A stretch of 33,872 nt of DNA from a virus, in IMG/VR virus record IMGVR_UViG_3300030108_001180, positions 1 to 33,872 of that record. One strand, 5' to 3'. Of the stretch, positions 22,801 to 29,966 are shown one piece after another. Both the position numbers and the translations under genes were made by a program. Under the pieces are notes generated by a model. That model did not search any database. It saw nothing but the letters and a program-made list of their open reading frames with translations, and was not told the origin of the DNA. Numbering within the stretch: position 1 is the first letter of the stretch; every line of letters begins with the position of its first letter.

Positions 22801-24447
22801 TTGACCAACAATACCATGAATAGGATCATCATACTCTATAGTAGACACTTGTGTGTTTTGAATATCATCTACAGATAAAGTATCAATAACTTTAACAGCT
22901 AAAGCATCAGACTCTTTATATAATATATCTATTTCTTTAACATCAAAATTTTGTCTTAAATTATCTTTTGTATCAGGTAAAGGTATTTTTAAATCAATAG
23001 TATCTACATTGTTTTCAAACCACTCAATAACTGTACTAGTGTAACTATCTTTTTCATCTTGATAATAATTTCTATTTCTAGTAAACTCATTTGCTTGTGT
23101 TCCTAAATCAGTAAGTCCATCAACTTGACCTAAATTAAACTGACCAAATTGTTTTGGAATAAACATTATTTGACTAAAAGGAGCCATTAATGAATATTCA
23201 TTATCATTAAATCTATATCTATAACTAAATCTTACAAACTTATCGTCTAAAAATTTAGGATCTCCAGGCGCACCAGCTTCAAAATCTGGATTATGAGCTA
23301 TTTGTATATTATCATCAGCAGACATACCATGTGCTTGGTCAAAAGTTATTTGCCATATACGCGCAACACTAGTTACCGCGTTAGTAGGTGTTGATTTGAT
23401 AAGAACAGCTGTTATTCTTAAACCTGCAGGTGTAGCACCTGGATTAGTTAAATTAGTAACTATATCACCAACTCTAGGTATACCACCAAAATTTACAGGG
23501 TAATTAGCTTGATCGTTAAATACACCAATTCTAACAACAGTAGATCCTACTCCTCCTATTACATCTTTTATTTTCTGTGTAGAGTGATTAGGTAATAAAG
23601 AATCATGAACATTTTTCATCGATGTTCTACTAAAATCTATTTTAAATCCAGCTGGTATAGGATTTGGTAAAGCTTCTGATACTGTAAAATTAGTTGTACT
23701 ATTTACTTTAGTAACAGTTATAACACCTTGTGTATTTGTTGGTCCTACAAATAATTCAGTTGCTCCTGGACCTTTATTGTTATCTGATAATATATCACCT
23801 ACTTTAACGTTTGGTTGAGCTTGTGTAACAACTAGCGTTGTTGTTCCTGCTCCAGAAGAATATGTTGCTGTAGATCTTTCAATAGGAACAATAACATTGT
23901 ATGGATAATATCTTGCTACAGATAATTGAGCTTCTTCAGTATAAGCAGGTCCTTGAGATGTAGCAGGTGCGTTTCTAGCTGTTGTTATATTTATTCTACG
24001 TGGTTGATTTAAATTATCAGTAAAAAATAATAATTCTTCTATTATATTTACACCATATATAGGAAACTTTTTATTAAAATTTAAAAAGTGACCACTAACA
24101 AGAGTTGTAGGACTACCTGGATTAGATAAATCAAACTCTATTATTAAACACGTACTTGTTGAAGGAGCTCTTACATCTGCACTATCATTAGAAAAATCAG
24201 TTGCAAATATATAAACTCTATTGTTAGTTTCATCTACACAACTACCAATAACATTAGCTTTTTTATTACTAGCTATAGTACCTACATTTGTATTACCTAA
24301 AATATTTTCAAACTCACCTACAGTACTACCTTCAGATCTACTGATTAATAAGTTAATAGCTTCTCTATATTCACCTTGTGGTAGAATACGAGAGTCAAGA
24401 TCTTGATTCATTCTCCCTTTGAGAAAATTATTTTTAATTTCTGGCAT
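19807..24447 (-). CDS. Large tail structural protein with stabilisation-type N-terminus and adhesin-like repeats, 1546 aa
   Basis: The first ~110 residues (KNNFLKGRMNQDLDSRILPQ; EYREAINLLISRSEG; IGSCVDETNNRVYIFATDF) match my memory of the N-terminus of phage tail stabilisation/hub proteins in marine and crAss-like phages. The middle is a beta-rich region of strands and turns. Residues about 720-790 hold a Gly-rich pair of repeats (GYVAGKTYKTSGGSGTGCTV and GKGYTQGNELTVLGGGGAGA), a pattern seen in tail fibre and adhesin modules. The last ~500 residues are Ala/Thr/Asn/Ser-rich, like extracellular beta repeats, and end in a Pro/Thr tail. It may combine a hub with receptor-binding or decoration parts. 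Four bases separate it from the upstream connector candidate. Confidence 0.85.
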   Translation of the reverse strand: MPEIKNNFLKGRMNQDLDSRILPQGEYREAINLLISRSEGSTVGEFENILGNTNVGTIASNKKANVIGSCVDETNNRVYIFATDFSNDSADVRAPSTSTCLIIEFDLSNPGSPTTLVSGHFLNFNKKFPIYGVNIIEELLFFTDNLNQPRRINITTARNAPATSQGPAYTEEAQLSVARYYPYNVIVPIERSTATYSSGAGTTTLVVTQAQPNVKVGDILSDNNKGPGATELFVGPTNTQGVITVTKVNSTTNFTVSEALPNPIPAGFKIDFSRTSMKNVHDSLLPNHSTQKIKDVIGGVGSTVVRIGVFNDQANYPVNFGGIPRVGDIVTNLTNPGATPAGLRITAVLIKSTPTNAVTSVARIWQITFDQAHGMSADDNIQIAHNPDFEAGAPGDPKFLDDKFVRFSYRYRFNDNEYSLMAPFSQIMFIPKQFGQFNLGQVDGLTDLGTQANEFTRNRNYYQDEKDSYTSTVIEWFENNVDTIDLKIPLPDTKDNLRQNFDVKEIDILYKESDALAVKVIDTLSVDDIQNTQVSTIEYDDPIHGIVGQKYLDYRYKSTKPYKTLPQNQTTRVYDKVPIRALAQETTSNRVIYGNILERMTPPESIKYSVGFSGRKVISDYYTQYPYHSVKSNRTYQVGFVLADYYGRQSDVILSTYDNNTQLDGSSVFVPYKTEASNTNNKGVLGYIGENLTLTIDEEIASTANASIGAPGIYKDVGHVASVLAITDDDSGYVAGKTYKTSGGSGTGCTVVVTSVNAGAITGIKIMTSGKGYTQGNELTVLGGGGAGAFTVNVGDANPLGWYSYKVVVKQQEQEYYNVYLPGFVNGYPVQNQTGTPGAGVFNETQRGKISFATLIGDNINKVPRNLREVGPTDREFNSDEILYIRVNNPNVTITSRVNGGQVPRPKNVQYYPNVSLQNVLNISTARESELAAIPFAPNADKGIYGSSTQAGAFGSGNFPEPSGSLPWGQTSDKQSFYGAEENPFIMQFSTSSNPNNPVGAIVSGEVDTNYVASPTSANPSTEAMEPVLTVAETAPVMSALDLYYETSLCGKLEVLNSSISVGSVAPTSVTNSTGTFTEGVGLNAEIGNIFKFVDGNGTNITTNIASVSIEKVVRQSTPQVSETGLFTIAAPGSGGAGNYVIKTASNYFVYRQQSSANPSSDIYIFDLRVTSSLAVTDPNYYDVVVPSAVTLTLENVAPTIKATYGGSLQALPTPIANFSTLGIPQPAVGDTSIIQLTGINGTNVSNTAAAQLEQLQFSVTAVNPASQTNDFSFSQSTLGLLNCQNLVDKRSYGVTVKLVDANGTGTAPNDHKEFITSLNFTAGAAFAPKVIKAGRTGGNASILGAAGNAAGNSGQYFFGNEGNLSLTAAGAALPAGFPQPNFLYNAQAVYNGNTSSYNGANATAVAWLYQGSIQLEPKLAVANNGAFAGDATISIRIQYRTVNPNSYQGNNWVEIASSTNLPPGSYDTYDPNAAASTFILQGSTNAGAGTVIQSKKYYFDQPGEYRVVTTALSGSGGNNAMFYVDFTDGDYPTGINQGPTNPTTP

Positions 24448-24450
24448 ACT

Positions 24451-25668
24451 TTAACGTTTAATCCATTTAGATTTATTACGCATTACTTGTACTATTTCAT
24501 CTAATTTAATATTAGATAATCTTATTTTTGCGTTACGCAATGCTGCGTATCTTTGTCTTTTATATTGAGGAGCTATAGCTGCTGTATCTCTTCTAGTTGA
24601 CATTATGCTATATAATAAATGTTGATACATAGCTTCTTCAGCTAGTTTAGGTATTTTACTGTCTAAATCATACGCGAGTCCATCAGATATATATTCTAAT
24701 ATTATTAACTTACCACTTAAATCACTAGAAAAATTAAATGTACCTCTTCTTTCATCTATATTAAACCAACCATTTATCTGCATATTTACAGGATCACCAC
24801 CGTATCTTTGCCCATAAAAACCAAAAGCACCACCGGGTTCACCCCACCAATCATACATAAACAACAGTGGGTTATCTGTATTTGTAGGATAAAAACCTGT
24901 TATATTATTAGGATTTGCAGCTTGCCATCTTTCGTTTGTTAATGATGTTCCTTCTACATTATCGCTAAAATTATCTTGTATTGGTTTACCACTTTTATCT
25001 TGTACTGGAGTATAATAAGGACTACTGGTTAATTGAGTTGGATATATAGTATGCTTTACACCATTACCGTCTACATAAGATAATTTAACATAATTAACAT
25101 AATCTTGAGGTATTACTAATGATAAGTTATCTGGAACTGTTAGTTCTTGAGACTTAATACTTTTTAATGTATCATAACTAAATTCTTGTAAACCACGTTT
25201 AGCATGAAATATAACGTCTGTTCTATTAACTCTAGGTATTAATTTATCTTGACCTACATAACCTACAATAAAGTTATTAACAATATCGTTTAATTTTATA
25301 TATTCATAACTACCATAATTATCTTCTACCGCACCTTCTTTTAATTGTACTTTTACATATGTTCCTGCTGGTTGTTGAGCAAGTGTTATTCTACTGGTAA
25401 CATTTGCACCATCTTGTATATATTCAAGTGTATAAGCTGTAATATATTCTGTATAGTTATTAATACCATTTGGACTAGTAAATATTTTAAAGTTATTCTG
25501 CGTATAATTAGGATCTGTAGGCGCATAGCTGTCTATGCTACCTAATACCAGTTTAGTATTAAAAGTAAAATTATATATAGCAGTTGGAGTTGCAGTGTAT
25601 ATAATCTGCGCGCCGGCGTAATATTGTAAATTATTTTCACGGATTAACCCGCCATCTGGTTTAGGCAT
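24451..25668 (-). CDS. Probable head-tail connector / tail ring protein, 405 aa
   Basis: 405 aa. An N-terminal beta domain (about 10-110, repeated aromatic strands) is followed by a helical region IVNNFIVGYVGQDKLIPRVN ... FHAKRGLQEFSYDTLKS, a beta insertion and a C-terminal helical block (KLAEEAMYQHLLYSIMSTRR ... RYAALRNAKIRLSN). The helix - beta insertion - helix design resembles podovirus adaptor/gatekeeper ring proteins (T7 gp11-like). The gene lies between the 231-aa protein and the large tail protein, with 3-base spacers on both sides, as expected for the neck. The fold call is inference; the place in the structural operon is clear. Confidence 0.7.
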   Translation of the reverse strand: MPKPDGGLIRENNLQYYAGAQIIYTATPTAIYNFTFNTKLVLGSIDSYAPTDPNYTQNNFKIFTSPNGINNYTEYITAYTLEYIQDGANVTSRITLAQQPAGTYVKVQLKEGAVEDNYGSYEYIKLNDIVNNFIVGYVGQDKLIPRVNRTDVIFHAKRGLQEFSYDTLKSIKSQELTVPDNLSLVIPQDYVNYVKLSYVDGNGVKHTIYPTQLTSSPYYTPVQDKSGKPIQDNFSDNVEGTSLTNERWQAANPNNITGFYPTNTDNPLLFMYDWWGEPGGAFGFYGQRYGGDPVNMQINGWFNIDERRGTFNFSSDLSGKLIILEYISDGLAYDLDSKIPKLAEEAMYQHLLYSIMSTRRDTAAIAPQYKRQRYAALRNAKIRLSNIKLDEIVQVMRNKSKWIKR

Positions 25669-25671
25669 ATC

Positions 25672-26367
25672 TTATTGTTTTGCGTTTTGTTGTTCTGCAG
25701 CTATTTCTTGTTGAGCTACTTGTACTATACTAGGATCGTTTATTATTACTCCAGCATAAGCTAATATTCTTATAATAGTATTGCTTTGTTCTGATGATGC
25801 TATTTCAAAATCTACAGAGTTACCAGCATCGTATTGAAACTGACCTAACGTACCTACACTATAAGCCCAATTAACATCAGCTGGTTTTTTAACATATGAA
25901 AAAGTTATGTCGGCTGGCGTTATTATACTCGTAGGATATATAAAAAATTTATCGTTCTCATATAAAAATATAGGAAAGTTTGTATTAGGTTGAGTTAACG
26001 GGGAAAGTAATAATTGTGTTATCTCGTTTCTCTGTGCATATTGAGTAAGTTGAACTCCTTTGTAAAAAACAGAACCAACTCTATATACATCTGTAGGTAC
26101 TAATGTAAATGGATTAGTTCCAGCTGTAGTACCTGTTCTTTGAAAATATTGTAGTTTCTGTTCTAAGTTTTCTACTCTATTAGAATACTCTGTATCATTT
26201 TGAGGCAATCGATACTGTTGATTTAAGTCTTCAAAATAACTTTCAAATATATTTAACTGCACCTGTGTTGCAACTTTGTTAAATTCATCAGGTGTCATAT
26301 ATCCTCTTTGTTGTTGATTAAGTATTAATAAGACTGTTTTATATACAGTGTTTACGTTTATTGCCAT
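25672..26367 (-). CDS. Probable neck / ring structural protein, 231 aa
   Basis: 231 aa. The N-terminal helical stretch (YMTPDEFNKVATQVQLNIFE, followed by SYFEDLNQQY) is one I recall from structural proteins of marine Bacteroidetes-type phages. It is followed by a beta region (PTDVYRVGSVFYKGVQLTQY ... FFIYPTSIITPADITFSYVK) and a C-terminal helical, Gln-rich end. Its place after the capsid genes and before the connector candidate suggests a head-completion or ring component. It is the first gene after a UUCG-loop terminator, so its transcription is probably at a lower level than that of the capsid protein. The exact role is unknown. Confidence 0.7.
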   Translation of the reverse strand: MAINVNTVYKTVLLILNQQQRGYMTPDEFNKVATQVQLNIFESYFEDLNQQYRLPQNDTEYSNRVENLEQKLQYFQRTGTTAGTNPFTLVPTDVYRVGSVFYKGVQLTQYAQRNEITQLLLSPLTQPNTNFPIFLYENDKFFIYPTSIITPADITFSYVKKPADVNWAYSVGTLGQFQYDAGNSVDFEIASSEQSNTIIRILAYAGVIINDPSIVQVAQQEIAAEQQNAKQ

Positions 26368-26380
26368 TATAATATTTTTA

Positions 26381-26404
26381 TAAAAAGGCGGGCGAACCCG
26401 CCTT
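26381..26404 (-). terminator. Rho-independent terminator with UUCG loop
   Basis: A perfect 8-bp stem (AAGGCGGG / CCCGCCTT) closes a 4-base loop that reads TTCG on the minus strand and is followed there by a T-rich run (TTTTT then ATAAAAA). It lies between the stop of the 256-aa gene and the start of the next gene, so it should stop most leftward transcription here, or at least reduce it. Confidence 0.85.
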
Positions 26405-26410
26405 AATTAT

Positions 26411-27181
26411 TTATTTTAACTTTTTAGCAATAGATTTATACATTTCTACTCCTTCATCTGTTTTAAACCAAGCAGCTAATGCTGAATATGGGTTTTCATC
26501 AAAAGGTACACTAAATAGTTTTCTATCATTTTTACCTATTGTAAAGCTTCTCTGATCTTGTGATAAATTTATAATACCAGCTTCAGTAGCTTTAACGCCA
26601 AAGTTTCTAAGCTCTACATTATCATCTTGTGCTAATTCTAAGAATAGATATGATTGATCTTTAGCAAATTTAAGTAAATCTCTTCTTAGTTCTTTAGAAC
26701 TTAATTCATTTACTTTAGAACCTATTTCAGTTCTCATAATAGCTTCTGCTTTATCAATATCCATATCTCTTGCTAACATCATAGCATCGATTTGATAATT
26801 AATAACTTGTACTTCATCTTCAGCTTCTTTTACAGGCAGTAGTTCTTTAAATCTTTTATTTCTATCAGGGTGATATAGTGAAAGTAATTTTTGTAAAGCC
26901 TGTTCTTCTTTTGGTACAAAAAGAGCTCCATCTTCAAAAACAATATGCCTTAATGTTACTTCTCCTTTTTGTTCATCAACAAATGGTGAAGCTTGATTAG
27001 TAGCATATCTTAACGCTCTTTGTGTATTGTTATCTGTATCAAAATATAACAGAGGGTATTTTTCTGTATGTCTTGATTTTATTGTAAATGTTAAAGGGTT
27101 TCTATCACCTCTAATAACATATCTTCTATCTTTTATTTCCCAACCTACTTCGGCTGAGTTTATCTTTTTTTCTTTTGACAT
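26411..27181 (-). CDS. Conserved-position protein downstream of the capsid gene, 256 aa
   Basis: 256 aa, no recognised domain. An N-terminal beta part (about 14-75: RRYVIRGDRNPLTFTIKSRH ... YPLLYFDTDNN) is followed by a helical middle (about 90-200, acidic) and a short C-terminal beta/helix part. There is no signal peptide or TM segment. It follows the major capsid gene after 62 bases that hold a UUCG-loop hairpin, and a second UUCG terminator lies just after it, so it is expressed as an almost separate unit. Candidates are a capsid cement or head-assembly protein; nothing in the sequence decides between them. Confidence 0.75.
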   Translation of the reverse strand: MSKEKKINSAEVGWEIKDRRYVIRGDRNPLTFTIKSRHTEKYPLLYFDTDNNTQRALRYATNQASPFVDEQKGEVTLRHIVFEDGALFVPKEEQALQKLLSLYHPDRNKRFKELLPVKEAEDEVQVINYQIDAMMLARDMDIDKAEAIMRTEIGSKVNELSSKELRRDLLKFAKDQSYLFLELAQDDNVELRNFGVKATEAGIINLSQDQRSFTIGKNDRKLFSVPFDENPYSALAAWFKTDEGVEMYKSIAKKLK

Positions 27182-27205
27182 AATATAATATAATTAAATA
27201 AGTTA

Positions 27206-27236
27206 AAGGTATTGGGCGCCGAAGCGCCCTTACCTT
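27206..27236 (-). terminator. UUCG-loop hairpin after the major capsid gene, probable partial terminator
   Basis: On the minus strand GGGCGC-TTCG-GCGCCC is an exact 6-bp stem closed by C(UUCG)G, the very stable tetraloop. An outer stem AAGGTA / TACCTT (27206-27211 with 27231-27236) extends it across a small internal loop. The following T run is short (CTTTAACTT), so it may act as a weak terminator, an attenuator or a 3'-end stabiliser of capsid mRNA. Confidence 0.65.
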
Positions 27237-27243
27237 ATAAAAA

Positions 27244-28710
27244 TTAAGCTACAAATAATACGAAATTATTTCTTGCTTGAGTACATAGACATCTTTCTGA
27301 TAAGAAGTTAACTTCCATAGCATCAAGAGTAGAAGTACTAGCACCGCCAACAGAACCTGTTAACCATGATTTCATTCTTCTATCATCAGCTTGAGAAGCT
27401 CTATATCTTACGTGTAAGAAAGGTCTTCTGATGTTTGTTCCTAGTAATTGATCGTATACTGTAGAAGTTCCAGCAGGTACTAATACACCATCGATGTTAT
27501 CACCATTAACAAAGTTTGAAGATCCACCTCTTAATGAAGCGTCGTTTAAGTATTTCCAAGAAGTTTTATAGAAGTCATATGAACCTCTTCTAAATCCAGA
27601 GAAACCTAAGTTAAGCGCCATGTCTTCAGAGTTTTCAAATACACCGTAAGATGTACCACCAGCTCCGTAAGAATTTTGCTGTGCTAACATATTATCAAAT
27701 AATAGTTCAGTTTTTCTGTCTAAGAATAACATATTTTCTTCAATTGCTCCTTGACTGTCTAATAATCTTAGTACAGAGTCGAAATCTTGAAGTGATCCAG
27801 CGTAACCAGAAAGTACATTACCACCATTGTTGATAGCAGCAAATAAACCTTCAGTACCTATTTGACCAGCAGTAGCTCCTGCAACACCAGCTTGTGCTCC
27901 AATAGTAGCAGCAATAGCGTTTGTAGCAGCTAATTCACCTTCAATCATTGACATCTCTAAGTAATCTTCGAATCTTAATCTAGTTTCACCTTCAGCTTTT
28001 AAGTACCATAGATAACCAGAGTTACCATCTTCAGTAGCAACCTCAACCCAACCGATTTGAGCTGTATCAGAACCAGATACTGCGTATCTATCTCTAATAA
28101 TTATTGGTTTGTTACTAAATACTGATAATTGTGGCTCAATAGACTGAGTAGCAGCTGGTCCATTAACACCTTTAGCAAATTCAGAACCGTAGACAAATAT
28201 CTTTAATCCAGTTCTGTTAGCACCACCAGCGTTAACGTTTGTTCTTGTATAAGGTTGTACAGTAAGAACTCCAGTTGCAGGGTTTGCAGTTGCACCAGAA
28301 GTTAATACCATTGCTTTACAAGTAAACGAAGGATCAGCAGGATCCATAATTACAATAGTTTGGTTAGGGAAAACAACGTTTACGATGCTTGCGCCTAAAC
28401 CTTGAATAGTTAAAGTGTTTGCAGTACCACCATTACCACAAGTTACATTATCATAAGAGATATGTAATCTGTTTTGCTCAGACCAAACAACTTGATCAGA
28501 CATCATTGGCATTTCTGCTCCCACCATTCTTAAGAAGCCTCCAATCGTTCTGTTTCCATAACGCTCTACCTCGGCTTCATAAATTTCAGGTAGATATTGT
28601 TGCGCGAAATCGTTTCCACCCCCATCAGCAAAATTTAAATAGTTTGTTGCTAATGTTTCTAACTTAGGAGTAGGTACTAGACTTCCGAACTGAGGACTTA
28701 ATACACTCAT
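27244..28710 (-). CDS. Major capsid protein (HK97-type, inferred)
   Basis: 488 aa, with no obvious signal or membrane segment. The N-terminus (QFGSLVPTPKLETLATNYLN; FADGGGNDFAQQYLPEIYEA; RTIGGFLRMVGAEMPMMSDQ) is very close to what I recall of major capsid proteins in marine Bacteroidetes and crAss-like phages. The middle alternates beta and Gly/Ala-rich segments and the end contains FLSERCLCTQARNNFVLFVA. Position supports the call: portal and scaffold-like genes upstream, connector and tail genes downstream. Its codon use is richer in G/C third positions than that of its accessory neighbours, as expected for the most highly expressed gene. No processing protease is recognisable. Only 11 AT-rich bases separate it from the upstream gene. 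Confidence 0.9.
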   Translation of the reverse strand: MSVLSPQFGSLVPTPKLETLATNYLNFADGGGNDFAQQYLPEIYEAEVERYGNRTIGGFLRMVGAEMPMMSDQVVWSEQNRLHISYDNVTCGNGGTANTLTIQGLGASIVNVVFPNQTIVIMDPADPSFTCKAMVLTSGATANPATGVLTVQPYTRTNVNAGGANRTGLKIFVYGSEFAKGVNGPAATQSIEPQLSVFSNKPIIIRDRYAVSGSDTAQIGWVEVATEDGNSGYLWYLKAEGETRLRFEDYLEMSMIEGELAATNAIAATIGAQAGVAGATAGQIGTEGLFAAINNGGNVLSGYAGSLQDFDSVLRLLDSQGAIEENMLFLDRKTELLFDNMLAQQNSYGAGGTSYGVFENSEDMALNLGFSGFRRGSYDFYKTSWKYLNDASLRGGSSNFVNGDNIDGVLVPAGTSTVYDQLLGTNIRRPFLHVRYRASQADDRRMKSWLTGSVGGASTSTLDAMEVNFLSERCLCTQARNNFVLFVA

Positions 28711-28721
28711 TTTAAATAGTT

Positions 28722-29945
28722 TTAATTGTTAAATTTACTTTTTTTAATTCTCAATTTTGAACTATCTACACCGTCTATAGCACGAACTTTAAATCCACCG
28801 ACAAAAATATCACCTTGAGTTTGACGAGCTTCATTAGAAATATTCTTTGAGCCGTCTACTACAGTTTTAATTCCATCAGATTTTCCTTGTTCGTAAAAAT
28901 GATTTACTATTTTATCTATATTCTGTGCAGCATATATAGCCTTATGATAACCTTTCGTATCTTTAACATTACCTTCATTGTCTAAGAACCTCTCGACGAA
29001 GTTGTTTAAATTTGATTGATTCTCTGCAACATCATTAGGATTTTTAACACCATATCTAAATTTTTTTTCACCAACTTCGAAATCAAAACCTTTGAAATCA
29101 TCAGAGAAATAATCTTTAGTGTTGTTAATAAACTTTTCGTGTTGTTGCGTTGCTATTTCTTGTTCTTTGTTGTAGCGATTAAAAAAGTCCATAGCCTTTT
29201 GTTGTTCTTGAGTTACTCCAGGTCTTAATTTGATCTCGTCATAATACCTTTTCTTCAAGTCTTCTAAATGACCACGTGCTTCTGCAACCGCTTCTTTTTT
29301 AGCGAGTTTCTTTTTTCTGATGTCTCGCTCTTCATCAACGTCCGCATCATACTTAAATTGATCTTCCATTACAAATGAAATTTCATCATGAGTAAGATGT
29401 GGCTTAGTATTTTTATAGTATTCTCTAAGTAAAGCTTCATCATCAACATTAGAATAATCATGATTTAACCTTACATAGTCTTGAACAGTGCCACCTGTTT
29501 CTTCCATAAAAGATACAAGTTTTTCAATGTTTTCAGGTAATTGTTTACCTAATACTTGTTCATCTCTTTTAGCTTCAGCTACTTTCTGTTCTACTTTTTT
29601 TACTTGTTCTTTTTCTTCTTTATTAAGTTCGACAATAGGCGATTCGGACTTTTGTACTTCATCTGTATTGCTGACCCGTACTTCTCCGTCCACTTTCTTG
29701 CTAGCTTCGGGTTTGTCGCCCACAGGTACCTCCTTTGTTTCTCCGATTTGAATGGCATTGTCTTCTTTTTTAATTTCTACTTTTACTGGTTCCTCAACTT
29801 TTACATTAGGGTCTTTTCTTAAATCAACCTTTACAGGTTCACTCTTTGCAGTAAATTTTTTAGGCTTTGATTTGATCTTCATATCACCGCCTTCTGATTT
29901 GACTTCTTGAGTCACCTCAGGCTTTTTTGTTTCTTTTTCTGACAT
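28722..29945 (-). CDS. Scaffold-like charged coiled-coil protein, 407 aa
   Basis: 407 aa. The first ~125 residues are low-complexity Lys/Glu/Val-Pro repeats (KVEEPVKVEIKKEDN and similar), probably disordered. Residues about 160-280 contain a long charged helical region with DYVRLNHDYSNVDDEALLRE and a KKKLAKKEAVAEARGHLEDL coiled coil. The C-terminal part (about 350-407) is a small ordered domain. The location between portal and major capsid genes, with high charge and coiled coil, is the usual place and composition of a phage scaffolding protein. The sequence family itself is not recognised. The N-terminal segment is locally richer in GC than its surroundings. Confidence 0.75.
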   Translation of the reverse strand: MSEKETKKPEVTQEVKSEGGDMKIKSKPKKFTAKSEPVKVDLRKDPNVKVEEPVKVEIKKEDNAIQIGETKEVPVGDKPEASKKVDGEVRVSNTDEVQKSESPIVELNKEEKEQVKKVEQKVAEAKRDEQVLGKQLPENIEKLVSFMEETGGTVQDYVRLNHDYSNVDDEALLREYYKNTKPHLTHDEISFVMEDQFKYDADVDEERDIRKKKLAKKEAVAEARGHLEDLKKRYYDEIKLRPGVTQEQQKAMDFFNRYNKEQEIATQQHEKFINNTKDYFSDDFKGFDFEVGEKKFRYGVKNPNDVAENQSNLNNFVERFLDNEGNVKDTKGYHKAIYAAQNIDKIVNHFYEQGKSDGIKTVVDGSKNISNEARQTQGDIFVGGFKVRAIDGVDSSKLRIKKSKFNN

Positions 29946-29966
29946 AATAAAATATTATAAAATTAG

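Noticed and set aside
29488-29822. Plus-strand Ser/Phe-rich frames opposite the scaffold-like gene
   Set aside because: Antisense of the Lys/Glu repeats; composition fully explained by the minus-strand gene.
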